The notes beneath the pieces are model-generated. The model made no database searches and was not told the DNA's origin. It was given only the letters and a program-made list of their open reading frames with translations. Below, piece after piece: positions 1-5,780 of a stretch of 9,364 nucleotides of DNA (positions are counted from its first letter, which is position 1; each line of letters opens with the position of its first letter). This DNA comes from Nitrospinae bacterium RIFCSPLOWO2_12_FULL_45_22 (GTDB taxonomy: Bacteria > 2-12-FULL-45-22): NCBI GenBank assembly GCA_001803565.1, contig MHDQ01000153.1:1-9364 (forward strand), in the 5' to 3' direction. Made by a program: the position numbers and the translations under genes.

Positions 1-1
1 A

Positions 2-214
2 GCAGTAGCCGAGAGGTCCTTCGAGCTGTTACAAAAAATAGGGATTGAGCGGGATATTATCCTTAGTGGAGGGACCACAAAGAACATAGGTCTACGAAAG
101 GCATTAGAGCGGATGGCCGGGGAACAACTCCTCTGCCCACCAGACCCCCAGATCACCGGGGCATTAGGCGCCGCTCTCATCGCCCAGGATAATTTGCTTT
201 CTGGACGCAGATGA
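2..214 (+). CDS. C-terminal end of a BadF/BadG/BcrA/BcrD-type ATPase (activator 1), cut by the window edge
   Basis: Frame 2 is open from the first bases to TGA at 212-214, giving 70 residues. It shows the last part of the ASKHA-type ATPase fold of 2-hydroxyacyl-CoA dehydratase activators and benzoyl-CoA reductase ATPase subunits: the nucleotide-binding turn LSGGTTKNIGLRKALE and the terminal helix GALGAALIAQ. The same two motifs recur in the complete gene at 503-1279 (ITGGIAKNIGVV and LVGALGAALFA), so the two are paralogues in tandem. Proteins of this family hydrolyse ATP to push a low-potential electron into a dehydratase or reductase partner. Two different activators side by side is the arrangement of BzdP/BzdQ or BadF/BadG, rather than the single homodimeric HgdC of hydroxyglutaryl-CoA dehydratase. 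The last codons and the stop lie in a repeat-like stretch (ggacgcagatgaacgcag), so the natural C-terminus may have been slightly altered. The N-terminal half, including the cluster-binding cysteines, is outside the window. Confidence 0.85.
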   Translation, partial: AVAERSFELLQKIGIERDIILSGGTTKNIGLRKALERMAGEQLLCPPDPQITGALGAALIAQDNLLSGRR

Positions 215-230
215 ACGCAGATAATAAATA

Positions 231-285
231 GTAAGCAGTGAACAGTAAGCAGGGAGCAGTTAACTCCTTACGGCTTACTGCTTAC
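231..285. repeat. Hairpin-forming repeat after activator 1, possible terminator
   Basis: GTAAGCAGT at 231-239 pairs with ACTGCTTAC at 277-285 (9 bp), and AGTAAGC at 244-250 can pair with GCTTACT at 273-279. The stretch therefore contains both a direct repeat of GTAAGCAG-like units and their inverted copies. It begins 16 bp after the stop of the first activator gene. It could end transcription or be a dispersed intergenic repeat. There is no T-run directly after the stem, so a rho-independent terminator is not well supported. Confidence 0.5.
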
Positions 286-352
286 GCTTCTATTAATATC
301 ATAATAATCTGTGTTCTGACTAATTTAATAGTATAGGAATTTTCATTTTTTT

Positions 353-470
353 GACAGGATTTACAGGATGAAACAGGATAAAGACAAAAGCCTCTAACCC
401 TGCGGACTGGAAGCCTGTCGGGCCTTTTGGCCCGGAAGGATAAAAAATTGTAAATCCTGTTAATCCTGTC
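353..470. repeat. Intergenic inverted repeat with inner GC-rich hairpin
   Basis: GACAGGATTTACAGGAT at 353-369 is the inverted copy, with one mismatch in 17, of ATCCTGTTAATCCTGTC at 454-470. Between the arms lies a perfect 6-bp hairpin CGGGCC-TTTT-GGCCCG at 419-434. The arms themselves are built of ACAGGAT-like repeated units. No ORF crosses it. The structure looks like a small non-autonomous repeat lying in the 5' region of the second activator gene. From memory, CAGGATTTACAGGAT-type repeats are common in anaerobe genomes; this was not searched. Together with 231-285 it explains most of the 288-bp gap between the two activators. Confidence 0.7.
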
Positions 471-502
471 TAAAAAGTCCCGCCGAAGGCGGTTAATTTA
501 AT

Positions 503-1279
503 ATGGACTATGTAGCTGGTATTGATATTGGGTCAGCTACCACCAAGGTAGTAATCCTGACTGATCATAAGATTTTTGCTAGCAGCCTTATTCCCACCGG
601 ACCCGATAGCGCTGAGACGGCTACTCTTGCCATGAACCGAGCGCTAGAAAGAACCAATTTATCATTGGCCAACATTCGATTCATTGTAGCGACCGGTTAT
701 GGCCGGATCATTGTCCCCTTCTCTCATGCTATCCTTACAGAAATATCCTGCCATGCCAAAGGAGCCCATTTTATCTTCCCGGCAGCCCGTACCATCTTAG
801 ATATGGGTGGTCAGGACTGCAAGGCTATTCGGTTAGACGAAGGGGGAGTACAGACCAATTTTGCCATGAATGACAAATGTGCCGCCGGGACCGGGCGGTT
901 TCTGGAGGCCATGGCCCGTACCTTAAACTTGCCCCTGGAAAGTCTAGGGCCTTTATCCCTCGAAGCCCAGCAGGAGGTAAAGATCAGTAATATGTGTGCT
1001 GTCTTTGCTAAATCAGAGGTTAGTTATCTGGTACGGAAAGGGCTTTCTAAGAATGATATTTTGGCTGGGCTCCATGAGGCTATCTCCGAGCGGGTTCATG
1101 CCTTACTTAAACGCGTAGGGATAGAACCGTTATTTGTTATCACTGGTGGTATAGCCAAGAATATTGGTGTAGTGCGCAAGCTAGAAGAAAAGATAGGACT
1201 AACCGCACATATTCCGCCAGAACCCCAATTAGTAGGGGCGTTAGGGGCGGCCCTCTTTGCCACGGAGCGTGCCGGCTGA
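503..1279 (+). CDS. BadF/BadG/BcrA/BcrD-type activator ATPase (activator 2)
   Basis: The 258-residue product has the size and all landmarks of the 2-hydroxyacyl-CoA dehydratase activator family (HgdC of Acidaminococcus is about 260 residues). The first phosphate-binding loop is GIDIGSATTKVV (residues 6-17), the second is DMGGQDCK (100-107), and the adenosine motif is ITGGIAKNIG (213-222). The two cysteines expected to hold the single [4Fe-4S] cluster shared across the dimer are Cys126 in NDKCAAGTG and Cys165 in ISNMCAVFAKSEV. The protein is cytoplasmic. It hydrolyses ATP and passes a low-potential electron to a dehydratase or aryl-CoA reductase. The paralogue ending at 214 suggests a two-ATPase enzyme as in bzd- or bad-type benzoyl-CoA reductase, and the BzdO-like subunit at 4414 supports this. 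The start is the ATG at 503, preceded by a purine-rich AAGGCGG near 484-490, which is farther away than ideal. A single-component activator for a hydroxyacyl-CoA dehydratase remains possible. Confidence 0.92.
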   Translation: MDYVAGIDIGSATTKVVILTDHKIFASSLIPTGPDSAETATLAMNRALERTNLSLANIRFIVATGYGRIIVPFSHAILTEISCHAKGAHFIFPAARTILDMGGQDCKAIRLDEGGVQTNFAMNDKCAAGTGRFLEAMARTLNLPLESLGPLSLEAQQEVKISNMCAVFAKSEVSYLVRKGLSKNDILAGLHEAISERVHALLKRVGIEPLFVITGGIAKNIGVVRKLEEKIGLTAHIPPEPQLVGALGAALFATERAG

Positions 1280-1288
1280 TAAAGTTGT

Positions 1289-1380
1289 AAGCTTTCAGCA
1301 TATCCTGTGCCCATCGGCTGCGCTTCACGGTTAACGGACAGAGTGTTTTGCTGACTGCTGATAGCTGGCGGCTGAATGCT
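1289..1380. repeat. Inverted repeat at a convergent gene junction, possible bidirectional terminator
   Basis: AGCTTTCAGC near 1290-1299 pairs with GCTGAATGCT at 1371-1380 (9 of 10), enclosing a stretch that includes CTGACTGCTGA at 1351-1361. It fills the 105-bp gap between the convergent activator and hydrolase genes, where a two-way transcription stop is expected. Closely related sequence occurs at the other convergent junction of this window (5758-5780), which points to a repeat family and not to a site private to these genes. Confidence 0.45.
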
Positions 1381-1384
1381 TTAT

Positions 1385-2179
1385 TTAGGCAGGTAGCAAG
1401 ATAGAGAAGCTGCCAAACCAGGCTTCCAGGGCGGGTTTACCAAAAAAATCTATGGTACGATTCGGTCTAATTCGGCCGGCTTTGAGCTGCTGAAAGGCCT
1501 GATCCAACTCCAAAAGGATATTGTTGTTCAGGATAAATTGGCAATGGCTGGGATAGACCTTTTTTACCTTAGGGGCCAGGGTAGCCAAGGACCTGGCGCT
1601 CTCGCTATATGCCTCCATATCCGCTCCATCAATATTAGCAAATAGCACCCCCTGGTAGACTGTATCGCCAGTAAAAAGGATGCCCTTTTCTTCTTCCCAC
1701 AAACAGATACCGCCAGGAGAATGGCCCGGTGTATGCAAGACCTGCAAGCCCCTGCCCCCCAAATCAATCCGGTCACCATGCTTAAGGAAGAGGGAGGCCC
1801 TGGAGGGGATAATACGATAATTATGGGGATTAAAACCCGCAGGAAAGGGACGGGAAAAACAAGACCCCTTTATGAAACTCTGCAAGAAATCTTTGGGGAC
1901 TTCCTGCTCCAGGCATTGGGCCTCTGCCTCATGGATAGCAATCTCTTTAAACTGGTGATTCCCGCCAATATGGTCCAGATGGGCATGGGTATTGATGACC
2001 AACGGTTCCGATGAGCAAAACCCCTTCACCTCTTCATATATATCACCGATCCCCAGGCCGGTATCTATTAATAGAGCCCGCTCCTGTCCGATTATCAGAA
2101 AAGATGCTACCTGGCCCGGCTCATCTATCAGATAGATCTCATCCCGCAGCGGGTAAGAAGCAAACCATTTCGCCTCCAT
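1385..2179 (-). CDS. Metallo-beta-lactamase-fold hydrolase (glyoxalase II-like)
   Basis: The 264-residue cytoplasmic protein carries a complete set of metal ligands of the MBL superfamily: THAHLDH (His65, His67, Asp69, His70), HTPGHSPGG (His153), FTGDTVY (Asp172) and YPSH (His212). This arrangement predicts a dinuclear metal centre, usually zinc or iron, that hydrolyses thioesters, lactones or similar bonds. The N-terminal region (LIDEPGQVASFLIIGQERA, then LLIDTGLGIGD) is typical of generic MBL hydrolases, so the substrate cannot be named. A CoA-thioester or glutathione-type thioester is a guess based on the neighbours. The start ATG (2177-2179) follows a strong purine-rich ribosome site, GGGGAGGG, just upstream on the minus strand. 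A TTGACG box (2233-2238, minus strand) could be part of its promoter, but I see no good -10. It is transcribed towards the activator gene and ends near the repeat at 1289-1380. Confidence 0.9.
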   Translation of the reverse strand: MEAKWFASYPLRDEIYLIDEPGQVASFLIIGQERALLIDTGLGIGDIYEEVKGFCSSEPLVINTHAHLDHIGGNHQFKEIAIHEAEAQCLEQEVPKDFLQSFIKGSCFSRPFPAGFNPHNYRIIPSRASLFLKHGDRIDLGGRGLQVLHTPGHSPGGICLWEEEKGILFTGDTVYQGVLFANIDGADMEAYSESARSLATLAPKVKKVYPSHCQFILNNNILLELDQAFQQLKAGRIRPNRTIDFFGKPALEAWFGSFSILLPA

Positions 2180-2546
2180 TTATCACCCTCCCCTAAAAAC
2201 TTTGATTTAGCTTAACATCCCGGTAAAGCATGCGTCAAGGGACTAATTCACATCTCATTTGCTGTCCCTTAATGACTTAGTGCTCTAATTCATAATTACG
2301 GTGACGTATTTGAGAGAAAGTGCTTATGATAAGGAAACCAGGAATACAGGAGAGGTTAATTTCCTGGCCTCTTGGCTTCCTAATAAAAAAGAAGGCAAAA
2401 AATAGGCATAATACGTAACTGTATTTATGAAATGAAGCACTTATGGGCTGACCGGTTACGAAAATTGTTGCTTTGCAATAATTACTTACGCTAGAATAGA
2501 AATAGAGGCAGAGAATATAGAGTGCAAACGACCTTTGGTTCAAAAA
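2180..2546. other. Non-coding, AT-rich stretch upstream of the MBL hydrolase
   Basis: I see no convincing gene here. A 101-codon minus-strand reading frame (2277-2582) exists, but it has no visible ribosome site, a composition of chance hydrophobic and aromatic residues, and it runs into the inverted-repeat arm at 2547-2570. A modest dyad, CCAGGAA near 2338 with TTCCTGG near 2361, could form a hairpin. Confidence 0.5.
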
Positions 2547-2898
2547 TATATAACTTGACTTTGTCACATTATCTGAATCCATTGATAATCCTACCTTTAA
2601 TTGTAGGCACGAATTTTAGTAACCGTTCACCGAGCATGGTCATATAAACTTAAGGGGGTATTTACTTGACTCAGGTTAAAATTATAACCCATTGTTATCA
2701 TTGATATTTTATCAGCCATAGTTTTTGTGCTTTGTATCGGATAAATCCTTTATTTTCAAGAAGTTATACCGTTTCTGTAAGATATTTACCTGAGTCAAGT
2801 GAATACCCGCCTAAACTTATTTGTGTCAGCTATTTAAAGCACGGATAAATCCGTGCCTACAAAAAAGGAATTTGAATGTGACAAAGTCAAGCTATATA
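2547..2898. mobile_element. 352-bp nested inverted-repeat element (MITE-like)
   Basis: The outer arms are 24 bp at 2547-2570 and 2875-2898, matching at 23 of 24 positions when one is reversed (core CTTGACTTTGTCACATT). A second inverted pair lies inside: 2644-2675 against 2789-2820, matching at 27 of 32 positions, sharing ACTTGACTCAGG. Between the outer and inner right arms is a perfect stem-loop GCACGGAT-AA-ATCCGTGC (2839-2856), and the left arm carries a related GTAGGCACGAATTTT. No reading frame spans the element, so a transposase would have to act from elsewhere. The ends are TATATA-rich, which would hide a TA target duplication. This is the pattern of a non-autonomous transposable element, perhaps one element inserted in another. 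A structured regulatory RNA is the alternative. Confidence 0.65.
2839..2856. repeat. Perfect stem-loop inside the inverted-repeat element
   Basis: GCACGGAT, then AA, then ATCCGTGC gives an 8-bp perfect stem with a 2-nt spacer, so in DNA it is close to a full palindrome. It is followed by CTAC, giving the unit GCACGGATAAATCCGTGC plus CTAC. From memory this unit is widespread as an intergenic repeat in environmental bacteria; it was not searched here. Confidence 0.7.
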
Positions 2899-2900
2899 GG
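2872..2900 (+). promoter_or_regulatory. Candidate outward promoter in the right arm of the inverted-repeat element
   Basis: TTGAAT (2872-2877) and TATAGG (2895-2900) are separated by 17 bp, and each matches four of six consensus positions. If active, it would drive the toxin-antitoxin-like genes that begin at 2942. The call rests on spacing and partial consensus only. Confidence 0.3.
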
Positions 2901-2941
2901 CTCTAAAAGATTTAAACAAGATTAAAAGCATTCTAGGTAAT

Positions 2942-3109
2942 ATGAAAAAAGGAAAAAAGCAAGAAAATAAGCCCGCGGAGACTTATTATGAAAGTGCCTG
3001 CAATATAGGTAGCTCGATTTGGGGTACTATTTCAAAAATTGCAAATACTGTTTTATGTTTAAAACTGGGGTGCACCCCCAAAAGGTTATACAGAATGTCT
3101 AATGGGTAA
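2942..3109 (+). CDS. Small 55-residue ORF upstream of the PIN toxin, possible antitoxin remnant
   Basis: An ATG at 2942 opens 55 codons ending with TAA at 3107-3109. The product starts with a lysine-rich tail (MKKGKKQENKPAE) and has a middle segment with SIWGTISKIANTV. I recognise no family. The case for it being real is positional: it ends eight bases before the ATG of the PIN gene, and the PIN gene lacks a clear ribosome site, which fits translational coupling. Against it are the weak site upstream (CTAGGTA) and the palindrome GGGGTGCACCCC inside its 3' part, which may be a regulatory element and not coding sequence. It could be a decayed antitoxin or chance. Confidence 0.3.
   Translation: MKKGKKQENKPAETYYESACNIGSSIWGTISKIANTVLCLKLGCTPKRLYRMSNG
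3067..3078. promoter_or_regulatory. GGGGTGCACCCC palindrome upstream of the PIN gene
   Basis: This is a perfect 12-bp palindrome 39 bp before the PIN-domain start codon, GC-rich in an AT-rich setting. It could be an operator for autoregulation of the island, as toxin-antitoxin operons usually have, or a small RNA hairpin. No partner protein with a known DNA-binding fold is evident here, so the role is unproven. Confidence 0.35.
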
Positions 3110-3117
3110 ATGATGTT

Positions 3118-3576
3118 ATGAAAAAGAAGGTTAGGGTATATCTGGATACTTCAGTAATCTCAGCATTATTTGATGAGAGGAATCCGGAAAGAAAATCACT
3201 TACTGCAGCCTTTTTCAAGGATGTAGAAAACATTGAACTATACATTTCTGAGATCACGCTCGCTGAGATTGAACGAACTCCCAACCTAGAACTCCGAAAC
3301 AAAATGCGAGAGACAATATCTCAATTTTCAGTGCTCTCGTTAACTGATGAGGTAGAACGATTAGCAAGCGAGTATGGTCGTTATACTGCGATCCCTGAAG
3401 GTTTTGCAGAAGATGCGTACCATATTGCTATTGCTGTGCTAAGCGGGATGGATTATCTTTTAAGTTGGAACTTCAGACATATTGTGAGGCGAAAAACAAA
3501 AGATGTGGTGAGGATGGTAAATACTTTAAATGGAGTTAGTCAAATAGAAATTATGACACCTGCGGAACTGTTATAG
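3118..3576 (+). CDS. PIN-domain ribonuclease, VapC-like toxin
   Basis: The 152-residue protein begins VRVYLDTSVISALFD, the classic first strand of a PIN domain with catalytic Asp10. The other acidic positions expected to bind Mg2+ are present: Glu50 in TLAEIERT, Asp99 in FAEDAYHIAIAVLSG, and Asp112 in MDYLLSWNFRHI, followed by Asn118. PIN toxins cleave RNA (tRNA, rRNA or mRNA) and are silenced by a small partner protein. This member belongs to the subgroup starting YLDTSVISALFDERNPER, often annotated as type II toxin or PIN-domain protein. The likely partner is the 65-residue protein that starts five bases after its stop. The gene order would then be toxin first, the reverse of classical vapBC. 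Composition is richer in AT than in the metabolic genes, which fits a transferred island. No clear ribosome site precedes the ATG. Confidence 0.88.
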   Translation: MKKKVRVYLDTSVISALFDERNPERKSLTAAFFKDVENIELYISEITLAEIERTPNLELRNKMRETISQFSVLSLTDEVERLASEYGRYTAIPEGFAEDAYHIAIAVLSGMDYLLSWNFRHIVRRKTKDVVRMVNTLNGVSQIEIMTPAELL

Positions 3577-3580
3577 AGGT

Positions 3581-3778
3581 ATGAATATGAGCAAGGTCAC
3601 AGAAGAAGAGATGGAAGAAATAAAAAAGATAGTGGAGGAAGCATTCCCGGATGACCCTGCCTTACAGCAGGTTCATATTGCAAGGAAAATCATAGCCAGA
3701 GAAGCGAAACTCCATGGATTAAGTTACCTTGAATATATCAAATCGGGGAAGAAACGAGCTGTATTGCAAAATATCTAA
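3581..3778 (+). CDS. Small charged helical protein downstream of the PIN toxin, probable antitoxin
   Basis: The 65-residue product (MSKVTEEEMEEIKKIVEEAF at the start after Met3) is rich in Glu and Lys and is predicted to be largely helical, with a basic end. It has no recognisable ribbon-helix-helix or AbrB motif. The gene follows the toxin stop by four bases. AGAGG at 3575-3579 overlaps the toxin's stop codon and sits 7 bases before the second ATG (3587), so initiation at 3587, giving 63 residues, is as likely as at 3581. The tight spacing argues for co-translation and a toxin-neutralising role. From memory, small proteins with an E-E-I-x-x-I opening often accompany this PIN subgroup. Function is inferred from position only. 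Confidence 0.65.
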   Translation: MNMSKVTEEEMEEIKKIVEEAFPDDPALQQVHIARKIIAREAKLHGLSYLEYIKSGKKRAVLQNI

Positions 3779-3841
3779 AAGACAAGACAATTGTTAGATT
3801 GCAGTAGATGAGGAGGCATATGTAATAGAAGGAGGTGGGGT

Positions 3842-4246
3842 ATGAGTCATTGGACGGTATGGTTTATCCGGATGTCTTTGATCTATTTTTTCCTGGCAAC
3901 TTTATTGGGACTCCTTATGCTGCTCTGGCCTGGCCAGGGTTGGATCTATTTACCCAGCCATACTCACCTGAATCTCCTGGGCTGGATGTGTATGATGATC
4001 TATGGTGTGGGTTACCATATCCTTCCCCGGTTCAGCGGGAAGCCTATATTCAGCGAAACCTTAATAGTAGTCCAGTTTTGGCTGGCTAACCTGGGGCTGG
4101 TAGGGATGAGTGTTTTCTGGGGCCTTTATCGCCTTAATGCCCAGGGGCTCTTCCAGGGTATGCTGCTACTGTCAGCTATTGCCGAGACCTTAGCCATATT
4201 TCTTTTTGTTTACAATATATTGCGGACGGTTAAGCCAGCGGGATAA
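3842..4246 (+). CDS. Four-helix membrane protein resembling a fragment of haem-copper oxidase subunit I (CcoN/NorB-like)
   Basis: The 134-residue protein has four hydrophobic helices, roughly residues 8-29, 41-62, 73-95 and 104-127. Helix 2 begins with SHTHLNLLGW and ends with YGVGYHILPRF, so His40, His42 and His59 are at positions that resemble haem-binding helices of cbb3-type oxidases and NO reductases. A complete subunit I has at least twelve helices, so this is a short stand-alone relative. From memory, such proteins are annotated as cbb3-type subunit I in Moorella- and Desulfotomaculum-like bacteria. A role as a small haem protein in the membrane is inference. It cannot by itself be an oxidase, since the copper site and most helices are absent. 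The start is well supported: AAGGAGGTGGGG lies directly before the ATG. It stands alone between the PIN island and the reductase gene. Confidence 0.8.
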   Translation: MSHWTVWFIRMSLIYFFLATLLGLLMLLWPGQGWIYLPSHTHLNLLGWMCMMIYGVGYHILPRFSGKPIFSETLIVVQFWLANLGLVGMSVFWGLYRLNAQGLFQGMLLLSAIAETLAIFLFVYNILRTVKPAG

Positions 4247-4314
4247 AAAATACTTTGTAAACCAGCCAATTCGCGGTAAAATGCTATTAACCTTATAACT
4301 TTAAATTATTTTTA

Positions 4315-4385
4315 GGACGCAGATTACCGCAGATTCGTACAGATAAAAAGTAGAATCTGTGTCATCTGCGAAATCTGTGGTTCCA
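4315..4385. repeat. Imperfect inverted repeat of CGCAGATT/AATCTG units before the BzdO-like gene
   Basis: The left half (GGACGCAGATTACCGCAGAT and on) and the right half (AATCTGTGTCATCTGCGAAA and on) are imperfect reverse complements and would form a long hairpin. The right end includes GAAATCTGTGGTTCCA (4370-4385), which occurs identically at 7068-7083 before the HcrB-like gene. A shorter relative (GGACGCAGATGAACGCAGAT) covers the end of the first activator at 203-222. It is most likely a dispersed intergenic repeat, though its placement 28 bp before the start codon could matter for expression. A TATAAC box lies just upstream (4294-4299) without a convincing -35. Confidence 0.65.
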
Positions 4386-4413
4386 AAAGGGAAATTATGG
4401 AGGAGAGGAAAAA

Positions 4414-5724
4414 ATGAGTCATAAAAAATACGAATCTAAACCTTTAGAGTGCTGGCAGAAAGTAAAAGAGTTAAGGCTCAATTTTTATAAGTCGGCCATG
4501 AAGGCCAAAGCAGAGGGCAAGATGTTCCATACTTCTTGCGGTGAATTTCCCCGGCCTATTGTCGCCGCTTTTGGCGATTTAGTGCATATCCAGGCAGAGC
4601 CTTATGGGGCCAGTTGTGGATTTAACCCCCAGTTTGCCGAGGCCTGTATAGAGGCATTCGAGGCCAGGGGTTTTGCCCGGGATGTGTGTGCTTATATGCG
4701 CAATCACCTGGGCTCCCTCTACCTGAATAAGTACCTTTTTGGCGGCGAGTTCCCTAAGCCAGATTTTGTTGTTACCGGGCATGTATGCGATACCCATGGC
4801 AAGTGGGCCCAGTTAGTAGCTGAGCACTTTGGGGTCCCTTATTTCTGCCTCGATGGTACGGTCGGTTATACCGATGAAGGGTCAGTACAACGCCGGGTAG
4901 CATATGTTGTCTCCCAGACGCATGAGCTGATAGATTGGCTAGAGGGTGTTACTGGCCGCAAGTTTGATGAAGGAAGGTTTATGGAGGCAGTTAATAATAG
5001 TGCCCGCTGTATGTCTTTATGGGCAGAGATCTGCAACCTGAATAAGGCTATCCCGGCCCCGCTCGATCAGAAGTCCATGTTTACTCTATACACCATACCT
5101 CTATTAATGGCCCATGAGTCAAGGGCAGTAGCTTTTTATGAGACCTGCCGGGATGAGATAAAATGGCGGGTTGAGAACCAGATCGCTGCGGTACCGACCG
5201 AGCGCTGCCGCCTGTTCCACGACAGTCAACCGCCCTGGAATTTCCTGAAAATCTTTCGCTATTTGGAAAAATATGGCGCCGTATGCATTGGTGGCCACTA
5301 TGGCTTCTTTCTTACTTCTGCCTGGGAGGAACAAGAAGATGGGACGTTGGGCCCCGCCAGGACCCCTGGGGAGATGGGCGTTCCTATGAGGAATAAAGAT
5401 GAGATGATCCAGGCCTATGCTGAGTGGCAGATTCGCTACTGGCCTATATTTGAATGCATGACCCATCCCAAGATGAAAAACCAGCAGTTGTTAAGGATGA
5501 TGAAGGAATGGCATGCGGATGGCATGATCATGCATCTGAACCGGGGTTGTGAAGGGATGGCCTTTGGCCAGATGGAGAACCGTCTGGCCTTGCTCAAGGC
5601 GGGATATCCGGTAGTAACTTATGAAGGCAATATGGCTGATCCCAGGGAGTTTGATGAAGTTCAAGCCCTGGATAGGATAGAAGCCTTTCTGCAAAGCCTG
5701 GGGCTGCAAAAATTGGAAGATTAG
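4414..5724 (+). CDS. bzdO: Benzoyl-CoA reductase BzdO/BcrB-like subunit (2-hydroxyacyl-CoA dehydratase family)
   Basis: The 436-residue protein belongs to the HgdB/BcrC/BadD superfamily, whose members carry the active-site [4Fe-4S] clusters of 2-hydroxyacyl-CoA dehydratases and class I benzoyl-CoA reductases. Its length and segments such as EPYGAS (62-67), CAYMRNHLGSLYLNKYLFGG (92-111), KPDF (115-118), EICNLNKAIPAPLD (205-218) and RGCE (377-380) match what I recall of the bzd-type O subunit more closely than the dehydratase subunits. Candidate cluster ligands are Cys68, Cys92, Cys125 and Cys379; which ones bind cannot be settled by eye. In the known enzyme this subunit pairs with a second catalytic subunit (N/BcrC type) and receives ATP-driven electrons from two activator subunits to convert benzoyl-CoA to cyclohexa-1,5-diene-1-carbonyl-CoA. 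No second catalytic subunit is seen next to it. The start is supported by GGAGGAGAGG at 4399-4408. A non-aromatic dehydratase is the alternative. Confidence 0.75.
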   Translation: MSHKKYESKPLECWQKVKELRLNFYKSAMKAKAEGKMFHTSCGEFPRPIVAAFGDLVHIQAEPYGASCGFNPQFAEACIEAFEARGFARDVCAYMRNHLGSLYLNKYLFGGEFPKPDFVVTGHVCDTHGKWAQLVAEHFGVPYFCLDGTVGYTDEGSVQRRVAYVVSQTHELIDWLEGVTGRKFDEGRFMEAVNNSARCMSLWAEICNLNKAIPAPLDQKSMFTLYTIPLLMAHESRAVAFYETCRDEIKWRVENQIAAVPTERCRLFHDSQPPWNFLKIFRYLEKYGAVCIGGHYGFFLTSAWEEQEDGTLGPARTPGEMGVPMRNKDEMIQAYAEWQIRYWPIFECMTHPKMKNQQLLRMMKEWHADGMIMHLNRGCEGMAFGQMENRLALLKAGYPVVTYEGNMADPREFDEVQALDRIEAFLQSLGLQKLED

Positions 5725-5757
5725 CATTCAGATGGTTTTGGCTGGTTATGCTGAAAA

Positions 5758-5780
5758 CTGACTGCTGACAACTGAAAGCT
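5758..5780. repeat. CTGACTGCTGA repeat at the second convergent junction
   Basis: CTGACTGCTGA at 5758-5768 is identical to 1351-1361, and ACTGAAAGCT at 5771-5780 resembles the inverted AGCTTTCAGC at the same earlier junction. Both copies lie between convergent genes, here between the BzdO-like gene and the MeaB-like gene, and this copy runs to the last bases of the MeaB-like stop. A termination role is possible. No clear strong hairpin followed by a T-run is visible. Confidence 0.45.

Noticed and set aside
231-285. Possible CRISPR-like short repeats
   Set aside because: There are only two or three irregular GTAAGCAG units, with no regular spacers.
352-381. TTGACA as a promoter -35 for the second activator gene
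   Set aside because: TTGACA is part of the repeat arm, and there is no acceptable -10 at 16-18 bp.
2277-2582. A 101-codon minus-strand reading frame in the intergenic region
   Set aside because: It has no ribosome site and no recognisable motif, its residue composition looks random, and its 5' end lies in the arm of the inverted-repeat element.
3835-4089. GTG-initiated frame overlapping the membrane protein gene
   Set aside because: It is a shifted frame over the well-supported gene at 3842, which has the proper ribosome site spacing and a coherent membrane topology.
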